Source of the DNA: Gemmatimonadota bacterium
GTDB taxonomy: Bacteria; Gemmatimonadota; Gemmatimonadetes; Longimicrobiales; Gaopeijiaceae
Length of the DNA stretch: 46,945 bases
Direction of reading: 5' to 3'
NCBI GenBank assembly: GCA_028873825.1
Contig: JAPPNM010000118.1
Location: 1 to 46,945 of the forward strand
Shown: one piece after another, positions 16,618 to 26,565 of the stretch
How positions within the stretch are numbered: position 1 is the first letter of the stretch
Layout of the letters: each line of letters starts with the position of its first letter
Notes under the pieces: generated by a model
The model's database searches: none
What the model saw: the letters and a program-made list of their open reading frames with translations, nothing else
Told to the model about the DNA's origin: nothing
Program-made: the position numbers and the translations under genes

Positions 16618-16640
16618 TAACGCTACGTGACACGTTAACG
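16618..16640 (-). promoter_or_regulatory. Nested inverted repeats upstream of the selenoprotein candidate
   Basis: TAACG and CGTTA form an inverted repeat with 10 bases between. Within it ACGTGACACGT (16625-16635) is symmetric except at its centre, and CGTTAACG (16633-16640) is a perfect palindrome. On the minus strand TTGCGT and TTATCG, 17 bases apart, could be a weak -35/-10 pair. It lies in the 333-bp divergent gap between the peroxiredoxin-like gene and the Cys-rich lipoprotein gene, and may be an operator for either one. Confidence 0.35.
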
Positions 16641-16880
16641 CAATGTGTTCCGTCCGCGCCATTGCCTGGTCGATTCGAACGGGCGTGGGAGGCCGGGGCG
16701 GGGAGACGCGGCGCCGCGGCGCCGCCGGCAGGCCGGCCGACGGGGACGGCCCCCGGCGAGACGCGCTCGCGGGCCGGAATCGCGACCCGTACTTTGGGGC
16801 ATCCTACAGAGAACGGCCGGGCTCCCGTGGAGGGGCCGGGGCGAACGGAAACACGGGACGGAAAGGAAGGAGCCCTCCCG

Positions 16881-17846
16881 ATGAGATGCTCAGCGATCCT
16901 GCTCACCCTGGCCGCGCTGGCCTGCGATCCGGAGGTCGCGTCGCCGCCGGAGGCTGGAAACCGCCCGGGAGCGGCGACGCTGACCGGACCGGAGACCGCC
17001 GACGCGCTCCCCCCCGCTCCCCCGGTCTGGCGGCCCGATCCGGCCATCGATACGAGGGCGGCGATGCTGGACGGCGTGCCCGACGATCCGGTGCGCGGCG
17101 TTCCGTCGCCGCTGCGGGGGCTGCGGGTCAGCGCTTGGGCCGGTTCGGCCACGAGGCATTTGGTGAAGAGTCTCGGGCATACCGGCGGCGCGTCCCCGGC
17201 GCTGTCGCGGGAGGACTTCCGGAGGGGGTCGCGCGAATGCCTGGAAGACCTCCTCGAATACCGGGGAGCGGACCTACTGCTGGAGCGCGGCACCTACCAG
17301 TCCGCCGAGGAGCAGACCCATTGGTACGCGGCGTTGCGGGCGAAGGAAGCGGTGTACGGCGCGGGCGCGGAGGAGGCGGCGTGCGAGCGGGTGTTGCTCG
17401 AACACGCGCTGCTCGTCGCGCGCGGCGAGTGGCGGAGGGTGTTCGACCGGAGCAAGGGCCGGGAGAAGATTCTGGAGGAATGGGCGGACTTTGCGAGGGC
17501 TGCAAAGGAATTGGGCTGGGAGTACGAGGAGCCGGCGGCGGACCCGGAGGCGGCGGCGCGGCTTGAGTTGTGGCTGAAGTGCGATGACGAGAAGTGCATG
17601 GGAAGGTATGTGTGGAAACCGTCCGGCGGCGGTGCGGGCGGCGGCGGCCCCGGCCTGTGCGGTGGCGAGCCGGATGGCGGCGGCGGTGCGAGCGGCGGCA
17701 ACGACCCGTCGGAGCAGTGGGAGTGCGACAAGTACATCAGGTGCCCCGGGCAGGGCGGTGAGGGCGACGGGGTGCCGTGCGATCCCGAGTGTCCCCCGAT
17801 AGGGGCCGACTGCTGGGCGGAGTGGAAGTGCGTCCGCATCATGTGA
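16881..17846 (+). CDS. Cysteine-rich secreted lipoprotein, unknown function
   Basis: A 321-residue protein. The signal ends at the lipobox LAALAC (Cys15), so it is lipidated. Residues about 110-225 are helical and charged (LLEHALLVARGEWRRVFDRSKGREKILEEWADFARAAKELG). After a Gly-rich linker, the last 60 residues contain eight cysteines (CGG, CDKYIRCPG, PCDPECPP, DCWAEWKC), suggesting a disulfide-bonded or metal-binding tail. The ATG at 16881 has GGAAGGAG ten bases upstream. It is divergent from the peroxiredoxin-like gene. No family is recognised. Confidence 0.7.
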   Translation: MRCSAILLTLAALACDPEVASPPEAGNRPGAATLTGPETADALPPAPPVWRPDPAIDTRAAMLDGVPDDPVRGVPSPLRGLRVSAWAGSATRHLVKSLGHTGGASPALSREDFRRGSRECLEDLLEYRGADLLLERGTYQSAEEQTHWYAALRAKEAVYGAGAEEAACERVLLEHALLVARGEWRRVFDRSKGREKILEEWADFARAAKELGWEYEEPAADPEAAARLELWLKCDDEKCMGRYVWKPSGGGAGGGGPGLCGGEPDGGGGASGGNDPSEQWECDKYIRCPGQGGEGDGVPCDPECPPIGADCWAEWKCVRIM

Positions 17847-17925
17847 TCGGGGGTATCGCGAAGGGCGGCAAGGCGAAGGCGAACCGGCGAACGTCAACGG
17901 CGTTTGCGCTGGGGGAGGTGAGACC

Positions 17926-18144
17926 ATGACCACCACTCCGAACGCGGACGGCGGAAGCGGACCCCGCGAGGACCGCCGGGCGGCAGGCCGACCCCCGCGC
18001 CAACTCGGACCGTCCCCCGGCAGTGACGGAGATCGTCCCCTTCGGGCGACTTTCCGAACGGCCACAAGGCGGCTCCACCGGTCCGCGGAAGAGCCCGCAC
18101 GAGCGCCGACAGAGGCGAGGGTTGGCCTGGCAGTCCGTGGATAA
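17926..18144 (+). CDS. Possible small protein ending in a repeat
   Basis: A 72-residue frame with a strong ribosome site (GGGGGAGGTGAGACC before ATG). The composition is Arg/Pro/Gly-rich with no known motif, so it may not be a gene. Its last codons, AVRG and the TAA, are supplied by the dispersed repeat at 18129. The 17847-18241 gap holds nothing else apart from this frame and the repeat. Confidence 0.25.
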   Translation: MTTTPNADGGSGPREDRRAAGRPPRQLGPSPGSDGDRPLRATFRTATRRLHRSAEEPARAPTEARVGLAVRG

Positions 18145-18172
18145 AGCCGCCCGAGCACCGAGAGCGGCGGGC
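18129..18172 (+). repeat. Dispersed repeat copy R3
   Basis: A 44-bp core (GCAGTCCGTGGATAAAGCCG then CCCGAGCACCGAGAGCGGCG) nearly identical to the copy at 44114 and, in inverted orientation, to those at 1519 and 22441. It lies about 70 bp upstream of the outer-membrane barrel gene. GCCGC and GCGGC within it can pair into a hairpin. Confidence 0.75.
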
Positions 18173-18241
18173 CGCCGGGGCATGGCACGGCTCTTGCTGA
18201 AGACGACCGCCGAACCCCAAAGCTTGCGAGGAGAGCTACAC

Positions 18242-19045
18242 ATGTTCCACCGGAAAACAGGAGTCGGCGCGATGCGAGCCCCGTGGGCGCTTGTCGGCCT
18301 GTCCTTGCTGGCGCCGCCCGGCGTCCCCGAGCTGCGCGCCCAGAATCGCGACTTCCTCTTCGGCACGCCCAGGGCGACGCTGTCGCTCAGGGCGGGTCTG
18401 GCCATGCCTCGGGCGGGCGGCGGCAACGGCGGCGTGAGTCTCTGGGACGACATCCGCGATCAGCTGACGGTGAAGACGGCCGATCTCTACGGACCCTACG
18501 TTGCGGCCGAGTTCGGCATCCGCGCCTCGGAGCACGTGGACTTCGTCTTCGGCGTCGGGCACACCTCCTCCGCGACCCGGTCCGAGTACCGGCACTGGGA
18601 GTTCGAGGACGACGCGCCCATCACTCAGACGACCGAGTTCACCACCACGCCGCTGACCGCCGGCGTCAAGGCCTACTTCCTGCCGCGGGGGCGGGCGATC
18701 GGAAGCTACGCGTGGATTCCCCGGACCCTGAATCCGTTCGCCGGGGCCGCCGCCGGGATCGTCCGGTATCGCTTCGAGCAGTACGGCCACTTCGTCGATT
18801 ACGAAACGAGGGAGGTCTTCAACGACCGGTTGCAGTCGGTGGAAACGGGGGCCGCGGCACACTTCTTCGCCGGCATCGACGTCGGCGTCGGCAACCGCAC
18901 GATGTTCACCGCCGAAGCCCGCTACGGCTTCGCCAGGGCGCCCCTCGCCAGAGACCGCCTCCCCGACAGAGACCGCTTCCTGGGATTCGCCGATCTGGAC
19001 CTTGCGGGACTGCAGATCAGCGGCGGAATCGGCTTCAGGCTTTGA
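18242..19045 (+). CDS. Outer-membrane beta-barrel-like protein
   Basis: A 267-residue protein with a signal peptide (MRAPWALVGLSLLAPPGVPELRAQ). The mature part alternates polar and hydrophobic residues in strands, for example ATLSLRAGLAMP, YVAAEFGIRASEHVDFVFGVGHT, LTAGVKAYFLPRG, MFTAEARYGFA and LDLAGLQISGGIGFRL, as in small outer-membrane barrels of the OmpW/OmpA type. The start at 18242 has GGAGAG eight bases upstream; a second ATG ten codons on begins the signal core. It precedes the next gene by 55 bp on the same strand. Its substrate or role is unknown. Confidence 0.7.
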   Translation: MFHRKTGVGAMRAPWALVGLSLLAPPGVPELRAQNRDFLFGTPRATLSLRAGLAMPRAGGGNGGVSLWDDIRDQLTVKTADLYGPYVAAEFGIRASEHVDFVFGVGHTSSATRSEYRHWEFEDDAPITQTTEFTTTPLTAGVKAYFLPRGRAIGSYAWIPRTLNPFAGAAAGIVRYRFEQYGHFVDYETREVFNDRLQSVETGAAAHFFAGIDVGVGNRTMFTAEARYGFARAPLARDRLPDRDRFLGFADLDLAGLQISGGIGFRL

Positions 19046-19100
19046 GTTAGGTTAGGACGACGAACACCGACACGACGAACCCGCTTCAAGGGAAACGACC

Positions 19101-20207
19101 ATGTTCGCTATCGCTGGAAAAACGACCGCCGGAGCGCTCGGCGGCATCGCCGCCCTGACGGCCCTGGCCGGGCTTCCGGTCGTTGCGGCCGCCCAGGAGA
19201 CGCGCCCCGGCTGGGCGCCGTTCCTGGGGTGCTGGCAAACCGAGTCCGGCGACGAAGCCGAGGGCGTTCTCTGCCTGGTCGCCAGCGGCGAAGACGTGGA
19301 GATGCTGACGATCGTCGACGGGTCGGTGGCGTTCCGAGAGCCCTTCGCGGCGGACGGACTCACTCGCGAGATCGAACGCGACGGCTGCGAGGGCACGGAG
19401 ACGGCCCGCTTCTCCGACGACCGGCTGCGTCTGTACACCGCTTCCCACGTCGCGTGCGACGGCGAAGCGCCCCGGCGGAGCACGGGGATCATCTTCATGA
19501 CCGGCCCAGCCCGGTGGCTCGACGTGCGGGCCATCGAAGTGAACGGCGCGGCGACGGCGTGGTCCCGGGGCTACCGGCGCACGGACAGCGGCGTGCTCGC
19601 GGAACTGGGGCTGGTCGAGCGGGCGGGCCCGGGCAACCCCTTCGCGCTGCGAGGCATGGCCTTCGCACAGCCGCGCGTCACCGTCGACCACGTGATCGAC
19701 GCCTCCCGGAACGTCGGCGGCGAGGCCGTAAAGGGATGGCTCGCAGAGGTGGGGCGGGAGCTGGACCGCCTGGACGCCGGGGATCTGATCCGGTTGGACG
19801 ACGCGGGCGTTCCGGGCGCCGTTATCGACGTGGCGGTGGCGGCTTCGTTCCCCGAGCACTTCGCCCTCGACTCCGAGGAGGACTCGTACCGCGGTCACCG
19901 CGGCTACGGATACCGCGGAATCCCCTACTACTACGGGTCCTACTACGGCGGATGGGGATACCGGGGCTACGGGTACTACGGACGGTACCGGGGCTACTAC
20001 GCCCCCGTCGTGGTCACCGTGGACCGGACCCGCGGCTCCGCCGGCGGGAGGATCGTCGCGGGCAAGGGCTACCGGGGTCCGCGTGACAAGGGCGGCTCCG
20101 GGCGCGGGGGCAGGCGCACGGTGCGCGACGACGGGTCGAAGAGCGGGAGCGCCGACTCCTCCCGAAGAAGCACAGGGCGCAAGGCCAAACCGCGCGGCGG
20201 CAAGTAG
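19101..20207 (+). CDS. Secreted protein with a Gly/Tyr-rich tail
   Basis: A 368-residue protein. The signal peptide ends in VVAAAQ (about residue 31). An N-terminal domain (PFLGCWQTESGDEAEGVLCLV, GIIFMTGPARWLDVRAIEV) looks like a small beta-barrel of the lipocalin/THAP4-like type, a guess from the GCWQ start. A segment around 220-250 (DLIRLDDAGVPGAVIDVAVA) resembles a pattern in secreted proteins that assess the position of terminal domains. Residues about 265-305 are a low-complexity run of Tyr, Gly and Arg (YRGHRGYGYRG, YYYGSYYGGWGYRGYGYYG), followed by a basic tail. No enzymatic motif is seen. It probably forms an operon with the barrel gene. Confidence 0.7.
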   Translation: MFAIAGKTTAGALGGIAALTALAGLPVVAAAQETRPGWAPFLGCWQTESGDEAEGVLCLVASGEDVEMLTIVDGSVAFREPFAADGLTREIERDGCEGTETARFSDDRLRLYTASHVACDGEAPRRSTGIIFMTGPARWLDVRAIEVNGAATAWSRGYRRTDSGVLAELGLVERAGPGNPFALRGMAFAQPRVTVDHVIDASRNVGGEAVKGWLAEVGRELDRLDAGDLIRLDDAGVPGAVIDVAVAASFPEHFALDSEEDSYRGHRGYGYRGIPYYYGSYYGGWGYRGYGYYGRYRGYYAPVVVTVDRTRGSAGGRIVAGKGYRGPRDKGGSGRGGRRTVRDDGSKSGSADSSRRSTGRKAKPRGGK

Positions 20208-21122
20208 CGGTCCGGCATCTTCGTACCGTCGTCGTGCCCCCGATACCGAGGCCTTCATTTCATCCGGATAGTAGCGGTTCATCAGCTCGGAAACGTAACT
20301 GCCCCTGCTAATCCGCATGGCCGGCACGAAGCGGTCGTAGCACGGCCTCGGGATTTCGGGCCGGGCCCAGCCCTCCAGGCGCGCGACTCTCAAGGCCTCC
20401 TCGCGCTCGCGCTCAACTTGCAGCCTCCCCAGCCACTCCTGCATCTGGTTCGCAAACTCGGTCAGCGGGGGGCCGGACGCCAGGTCGGCCAGCACCAACC
20501 GGACGGCATCCTGATAGCGTGTTTCGGTTACGAGGTCCTTACCTCCCAGATCCTCTCCGTACAGCTGAGTGACCATGGTTCTGGCAGCTTGGCTGCGCCA
20601 GGTGCCCGTAACCGCGGAGTCCATGGCGATGTCTCGAACGAGTGCGCGCGAGGCCGGATCCTCCGACAACGAGATATAGCTCATCAGGGCTAGCGGCCAG
20701 AAGTCGGCGTCGTTGGCTTCGTCGCCCAGTGCGCCGTCGTTCCACTGTCGGCGCAGCAGGCCCGCCAGCCAAGCCTCGAACCTGGGCACGTCGGAAGTAC
20801 ACATGTCCCCGGACAGAACCCTGGCCCCCACGCTCCCGGCCAGTTTCCACCGCACCATGCTGTCCGTCTCCGCCGCCTCTTCAAGCGCGGCGAACGCGGC
20901 GGCGGCCCATCCGCCGCCGGAAGGGCAACCGGCTTTGAAGACATGATAGACCGGAAGGTCCCGCGTCACGACGAAGCGGGGAACGTCCCCGGGGTCGCGA
21001 GGAAGGCCGTACCGGGCCAGCGAGTCGGGGATTTTGTACTCCTGGGCGCCCGCGTGCGGCGGAGCGCCGCCGAGAACGAAGCCGAGAAGGCATGCGGCGG
21101 CGGCGCGTCTCAGTTTGCTCAT
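20208..21122 (-). CDS. Secreted protein of unknown function with unresolved 3' end
   Basis: It starts at ATG 21122 with a signal peptide (LRRAAAACLLGFVLGGAPPHAGAQ). It then has about 280 residues of ordinary composition, with helical repeats (WAAAAFAALEEAAETDSM, EAWLAGLLRRQWNDG) and four or more cysteines. The supported coding stretch ends around YYPDEMKAS near 20250. The frame then stays open to a stop at 19086, fully antisense to the secreted protein gene 19101-20207, and its residues turn Arg/Ala/Pro-rich there. The natural stop has therefore probably been lost by truncation or frameshift, or lies a few codons away in another frame. I give the end at the neighbouring gene border. Confidence 0.55.
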
Positions 21123-21395
21123 CGGTCGTATTCCGTTTCCGGCTGAAAGGCCGGCAGCCCGCAGGCAACCCCTCGCGAGCGCGGAGACCGGCGAGGGGGC
21201 CGGGGCCGCCAAGGGCGATTCGAAGGGTGATCATGGCGGCATACGCCCCGGAGAGCAACGCAATCGCGCCGAGCGGCCGCCGCGCGAAGGAGCCCGACCC
21301 GCCGGGAACCGACCCTCGACCTCGCGAGCGCCACGCTGGCCGGCCCGACCCCCGCCGGGGAGACCGCACGCGAGCAAGGCCCAAGAGTGTTGCGC

Positions 21396-21428
21396 TGTAT
21401 ACCATACATGACATAAAGTAATGTTCTC
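21396..21428. promoter_or_regulatory. AT-rich box similar to the one at 6441-6473
   Basis: TGTATACCATACATGACATA and the 13 bases after it match the box at 6441-6473 at 28 of 33 positions in a region that is otherwise very GC-rich. On the plus strand TTGCGC (21391) and ATAAAG, 17 bases apart, could be a weak promoter for the cyclase gene at 21528. On the minus strand it faces the 21122 gene. Confidence 0.45.
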
Positions 21429-21527
21429 TTTCCATTCTGGACCGAGCCCGCGGGCCGACCGGTTCGCCGGTGGGACTCCGCCCGCCGGAAGAGGACCCCG
21501 GACAGCGGAAGGAAGGAGAAAAGGACG

Positions 21528-22364
21528 ATGACCCGAGCGACAACGACATTTGCGGCGATCGCCGGCCCCCTCCTGGCCGCGGGATGCCTGCGCGACGCCC
21601 AGCCCCCTGACCACGCGGCCGTCTTCGCCGGCGGCGCCGGCGAGTGGGTCGACCTTTCCCACGCCTTCGGTCCCTCCACCATCTACTGGCCCACCGACAC
21701 AGCCGGCTTCCGGCTCACCGAGCTGGCGTACGGCCACACGGAGGCCGGGTTCTTCTACGCCTCCTACTCTTTCGCCTCGGCCGAACACGGCGGCACCCAC
21801 CTCGACGCGCCCGTCCACTTCGCCGAGGGCCGCCACACCGCCGACCAGATTCCGCTCTCCAGCCTCATCGCCACGGCGTCCGTCGTCGACGTCTCGGCCC
21901 AGGCCGACGCCGACCCCGACTACCAGCTCGCGGTCGAGGACCTCGCCGTGTGGGAGGCCGAACACGGCCGGCTCGCCGACGGCACCGCCCTGCTCGTCCG
22001 CACCGGGTGGTCGTCGCGCTGGAACGACCGCGCGGCCTACCTGGGCACCGATCTCACCGGGCCCAAGGCGGTGCCCCACCTGCACTTTCCCGGGATCGGG
22101 CCCGAGGCCGCGCAGTGGCTGGTGGACAACAGGGCGGTCGCGGCGGTAGGGATCGACACGCCCAGCATCGACTACGGGCAGTCGAGCGACTTCCGGTCGC
22201 ACGTGATCCTGTACGAGCGGAACATCGTCGGGTTCGAGAACCTGGCGAACCTGGACCGGCTGCCGGCGGCGGGCGCCGGGATCGTGGCGTTGCCGATGAA
22301 GATCGAGGGGGGGAGCGGGGGACCGCTCAGGGCCGTGGCGTGGGTGCCCCCGGGGAGTCGGTGA
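21528..22364 (+). CDS. Cyclase-family (kynurenine formamidase-like) metal hydrolase, lipoprotein
   Basis: A 278-residue protein. The signal ends at a lipobox (LLAAGC, Cys about 24). The family's metal-binding motif is EHGGTHLDAPVHFAEG (residues about 85-100), followed by SSRWNDRAAYLG and VGIDTPSIDYGQS, which match conserved parts of the cyclase/kynurenine formamidase (PF04199) fold that uses Zn or Mn. AGGAGAAAAGG precedes the ATG. Because it is exported, cytoplasmic kynurenine breakdown is unlikely. Substrates of such exported members are unknown to me; amide or lactone hydrolysis is inferred. Confidence 0.85.
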   Translation: MTRATTTFAAIAGPLLAAGCLRDAQPPDHAAVFAGGAGEWVDLSHAFGPSTIYWPTDTAGFRLTELAYGHTEAGFFYASYSFASAEHGGTHLDAPVHFAEGRHTADQIPLSSLIATASVVDVSAQADADPDYQLAVEDLAVWEAEHGRLADGTALLVRTGWSSRWNDRAAYLGTDLTGPKAVPHLHFPGIGPEAAQWLVDNRAVAAVGIDTPSIDYGQSSDFRSHVILYERNIVGFENLANLDRLPAAGAGIVALPMKIEGGSGGPLRAVAWVPPGSR

Positions 22365-22440
22365 TTTTGCCGCTCCAAGGCTGCGCTCTGCGTTGCTCCT
22401 CGGGCGAATAGCGCTGCCATTCCCCCTTCGTCGCGCCTTG

Positions 22441-22497
22441 CCAGCCCGGCGCCTCGCCGCTCTCGGTGCTCGGGCGGCTCTATCCACGGACTGCTAG
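22441..22497 (-). repeat. Dispersed repeat copy R4 (57 bp)
   Basis: Matches the copy at 1519-1575 at 51 of 57 positions and ends in CTAG like it. It lies in the gap between the cyclase and ahcY genes, about 45 bp before the ahcY start codon. The preceding 22375-22440 is GC-rich with no gene. I looked for an S-adenosylhomocysteine riboswitch here and saw none. Confidence 0.75.
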
Positions 22498-22540
22498 ATT
22501 TCTTTCGAACCTCCAAAGAACGAAGCAGAGGGACACGCCC

Positions 22541-24022
<1,482 letters not shown>

Positions 24023-24035
24023 AGGGGAGGGGCTC

Positions 24036-24527
24036 GTGGCAGGCGACCCGGCGGGATCCGGCGTGCGCCCCGTCCGCCGGGGGAGCGCGGCACGGCGACA
24101 CGCGGGACGCCGGTGTCCGCGGCCGCCGGCCGTGGCTGCCGCAGCGCTCGCTTCCGCCGTTCTCTCCTGCGCCGACCCTCCCGAGCCGCTGCTCGGCGAG
24201 TGGGTTTCGGTCGGCTCGGGACCCCCTCTCACGACCTACGTCTTCGAGGAAGGGGGTCGCGGCCACTGCGTGCTGGAGACGGAGGAGAGTCCCGACACCT
24301 TCCCGGTGGACTACCGGGTCGACCACCGCCGGACGCCCGCACATCTGGATGTCGGCCCCTGGGCGTCCGGACCCCTCGCCGGGCGCACCCTCTTCGGCAT
24401 TGTCGAGATGCAGGGTCCGGACCGGTTTCGGGTCGATTTCGAGCCGGCCGATCCCGACGGCGACGGGACCGAGCGGCCCGGCAGTTTCTCGAACCGGGCG
24501 GTCACCTTCGTGCGGAAGCTGAACTGA
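24036..24527 (+). CDS. Small lipoprotein, unknown
   Basis: About 163 residues. I chose GTG at 24036, preceded by GGGGAGGGG. The long basic N-terminus leads to a hydrophobic stretch and a lipobox (ASAVLSC, about residue 48). The mature domain begins LLGEWVSVGSGPPLTTYVFEEGG and ends FSNRAVTFVRKLN, the form of a small beta-barrel lipocalin-like domain that starts with LxGxW. It lies 13 bp after ahcY and 6 bp before the sulfite oxidase-like gene. The function is unknown. Confidence 0.6.
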   Translation: MAGDPAGSGVRPVRRGSAARRHAGRRCPRPPAVAAAALASAVLSCADPPEPLLGEWVSVGSGPPLTTYVFEEGGRGHCVLETEESPDTFPVDYRVDHRRTPAHLDVGPWASGPLAGRTLFGIVEMQGPDRFRVDFEPADPDGDGTERPGSFSNRAVTFVRKLN

Positions 24528-24533
24528 AGCGTC

Positions 24534-25745
24534 ATGAGACGCGACTCGCTCGACAGGCGCGAGGCACTGGCCGTCATCGCGGCCGCCGCGGGCGCGGCCG
24601 CCTGCGGACCCGGAGAAGGGGACGCGCCCGGCTCGAGCGCGACAGCGGGTTCCGGTGCCGGGGGCGACGCCGGTGCCGGCGGCGCGCGCGGGGCGTCCGT
24701 CTGGTTCAAGGACCCGTCCCCCTTCATCCGCCACGGCACCAACCTGGAGACCCGCCTGGAGGACCTCCGCGGCCTCCTCACCCCCAACGAGCTCTTCTTC
24801 GTCCGCAATCACGCCCCGACGCCGATGATCGACGCCGGTTCCTACGCGTTGACGGTCGGCGGGCCCGGCGCCGGCGGCGAAGTCCGGCTGGGCCTGGACG
24901 ATTTGCGGGCGCTGCCCAGCCAGACGCTGGTCGCCTACATCGAGTGCGCCGGGAACTGGCGCGGGTTCTTCCGGCCGGTCACGGGCCGGACCGCTTCGGG
25001 GAGCCAGTGGGGCACCGGGGCGGTGGGGTGCGCCGAATGGAGCGGACCGAGGCTGGCCGACGTGCTGGCGCTGGCGGGCGTGCGCGCCGACGCGGTCGAC
25101 GTGAACGTCATCGGGCTCGACGAGGCGGAGTGGGCGCGGCCGATGCCGCTCGCGAAGGCGCTCGACCCGGACACGATCCTGGCTCTCACCATGAACGGGG
25201 CGCCGCTGCCGCCCGACCACGGCTTTCCGGTGCGGGCGGTCGTGCCGGGGTGGGTGGGGTCGTCCAGCGTGAAGTGGGTCGGAAGGATCGAGGTCGCGAC
25301 CGAGAAGGTGTGGGTGCGGGCCAACACGACCTCGTACGTGCTGGTGGGCGACGAATGGCCCGCCGCCCGCTACGCGCCGGCCGACGGGGCGCCGATCACC
25401 GCCGGGCGGGTCAAGAGCGCGCTGGCCCTGCCGCGTCCCGCGCGGCTGGCCGCCGGGCCGCAACGGCTCAGGGGGTTCGCGTGGTCGCCGAGAGGGCCGG
25501 TGGAGGGGGTGGAGTGGCGGGTGGACGGGGGGCCGTGGGCGCGGGCGAGGCTGATCGGCGCGTCGGCGGATCTGCCCCACGCGTGGAGCCGCTTCGAGTT
25601 CGAGTGGACGGCGGCGGCGGGCAACCATGTTCTTCGCACCCGGGCCACCGACGCCGCGCGGCGGACGCAGCCGCTCGAAGGGGTCTACAACGCGAAGGGG
25701 TATCTGCTGAACGTGGCGCTGCCGCACCGCGTGGAAGTGCTCTGA
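24534..25745 (+). CDS. Molybdopterin sulfite oxidase-like protein (SoxC/SorA type), exported
   Basis: A 403-residue protein. The N-terminus DRREALAVIAAAAGAAAC is a twin-arginine-like signal, possibly with lipidation. The molybdopterin domain shows FFVRNHAPTP, the Mo-coordinating Cys in YIECAGNWRG (about residue 143), GTGAVGCAEWSGPRLADVL, and GFPVRAVVPGWVGSSSVKW. The C-terminal dimerisation domain has VEWRVDGGPW and the strand pattern of Mo-co oxidoreductases. It would oxidise sulfite or a sulfur compound in the periplasm. A cytochrome c gene follows 17 bp downstream, a usual electron acceptor. The exact substrate cannot be read from sequence. Confidence 0.87.
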   Translation: MRRDSLDRREALAVIAAAAGAAACGPGEGDAPGSSATAGSGAGGDAGAGGARGASVWFKDPSPFIRHGTNLETRLEDLRGLLTPNELFFVRNHAPTPMIDAGSYALTVGGPGAGGEVRLGLDDLRALPSQTLVAYIECAGNWRGFFRPVTGRTASGSQWGTGAVGCAEWSGPRLADVLALAGVRADAVDVNVIGLDEAEWARPMPLAKALDPDTILALTMNGAPLPPDHGFPVRAVVPGWVGSSSVKWVGRIEVATEKVWVRANTTSYVLVGDEWPAARYAPADGAPITAGRVKSALALPRPARLAAGPQRLRGFAWSPRGPVEGVEWRVDGGPWARARLIGASADLPHAWSRFEFEWTAAAGNHVLRTRATDAARRTQPLEGVYNAKGYLLNVALPHRVEVL

Positions 25746-25762
25746 CGGGACGTTCACCCCGA

Positions 25763-26158
25763 ATGGCCGGCATTCCGGGGCGACTTCGCCGGTTCGGCGT
25801 CGTGCCGGCGGCCGTATGCGCCGCGGCCGGCTGCGGCGGAGGCGACGCTCCCCCCGAAGAGCGGATCGAAGGACAACGCGCCTACGCCGTCAGCTGCGGG
25901 TACTGCCACGATGTCCCCAACGGCATCGGCGCGGCCCTCACGCCCAAGGTCCTCGCCGGGTACGGGACCGTTGGCGCGCTCGACCGCTACCTGCGCGCGG
26001 CCATGCCCCACGAAGCCCCCGGCAGCCTCTCCGGCGCCGAGTACGACGCGATCCTGCAGCACCTGCTGGACAGCCGGAATCTGCTGCCGGCCGGCGCGGG
26101 CCATGACCCGCCGGACTCGACGCGCCTGCAGGAACCGGGGCGGACTCCCTCGGGGTGA
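25763..26158 (+). CDS. Monohaem cytochrome c, partner of the sulfite oxidase-like protein
   Basis: A 131-residue protein. A signal ends near VCAAAGCGGG, and the haem motif is SCGYCHDV (CxxCH) around residue 46. A later Met (RAAMPHEAPGSLS) can be the second axial ligand, and the helix YDAILQHLLDSRNLLP is typical of class I cytochromes c. The ATG follows the oxidase stop by 17 bp. It resembles SorB-type subunits that take electrons from the molybdenum subunit to the respiratory chain. The assignment rests on motif and context. Confidence 0.85.
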   Translation: MAGIPGRLRRFGVVPAAVCAAAGCGGGDAPPEERIEGQRAYAVSCGYCHDVPNGIGAALTPKVLAGYGTVGALDRYLRAAMPHEAPGSLSGAEYDAILQHLLDSRNLLPAGAGHDPPDSTRLQEPGRTPSG

Positions 26159-26254
26159 GCGAGCGGTCCGAATGCGGGCTTTTCCCACGGGCTGCCGCCC
26201 GCACTCCGGCACGGAGGCCCGGAACAGGCTTCCGCTGGCGCCGGGCCGGTTCGG

Positions 26255-26271
26255 TTAGCTAAATTAGCTAA
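26255..26271 (+). promoter_or_regulatory. Operator-like double palindrome upstream of the toxin-antitoxin pair
   Basis: TTAGCTAAATTAGCTAA consists of two copies of the palindrome TTAGCTAA around one A. It is AT-rich in a GC-rich region and lies 38 bp upstream of the antitoxin start. Type II antitoxins usually repress their own operon by binding such sites, so this is a likely operator overlapping the promoter. Confidence 0.6.
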
Positions 26272-26308
26272 TCCACCAACGAGACATCCCGGGCACGGAG
26301 GATTCCCC

Positions 26309-26563
26309 GTGGTCAAGGTCAACATGCACGAAGCGAAGTCCCAGCTGTCCCGGCTGGCCGGACTGGCCCGCGAGGGCGAGGAGGTCGTAATCTGCAGGGC
26401 GGGCCACCCCTGGGTGCGTCTGATCCCGCACGAGGGGTCCGCCGGGTGGCGCAAGCCCGGCGGTCTCGAGGGAAAGATACGGATGCCCCCGGACTTCGAC
26501 CGGGAGGACGAGCAGATCATCGCGGCCTTCGAGAATCCCGAAGTCCTCCCCGGTGGCGAGTGA
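26309..26563 (+). CDS. Phd/YefM-family antitoxin
   Basis: An 84-residue protein starting at GTG 26309 with GGAGG upstream. The N-terminus VNMHEAKSQLSRLAGLAREG, then VVICRAGHPWVRLIP, is the DNA-binding fold of the Phd/YefM family. The acidic C-terminal part (PPDFDREDEQIIAAFEN) would wrap the toxin. It is followed two bases later by a PIN toxin gene, the standard order for this module. Confidence 0.88.
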   Translation: MVKVNMHEAKSQLSRLAGLAREGEEVVICRAGHPWVRLIPHEGSAGWRKPGGLEGKIRMPPDFDREDEQIIAAFENPEVLPGGE

Positions 26564-26565
26564 CG

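Noticed and set aside
16655-16695. Possible tRNA T-arm (TTCGAAC)
   Set aside because: No cloverleaf, acceptor stem or anticodon arm could be formed around it.
22365-22540. S-adenosylhomocysteine riboswitch before ahcY
   Set aside because: No sequence resembling its conserved core was seen; most of the region is the dispersed repeat.
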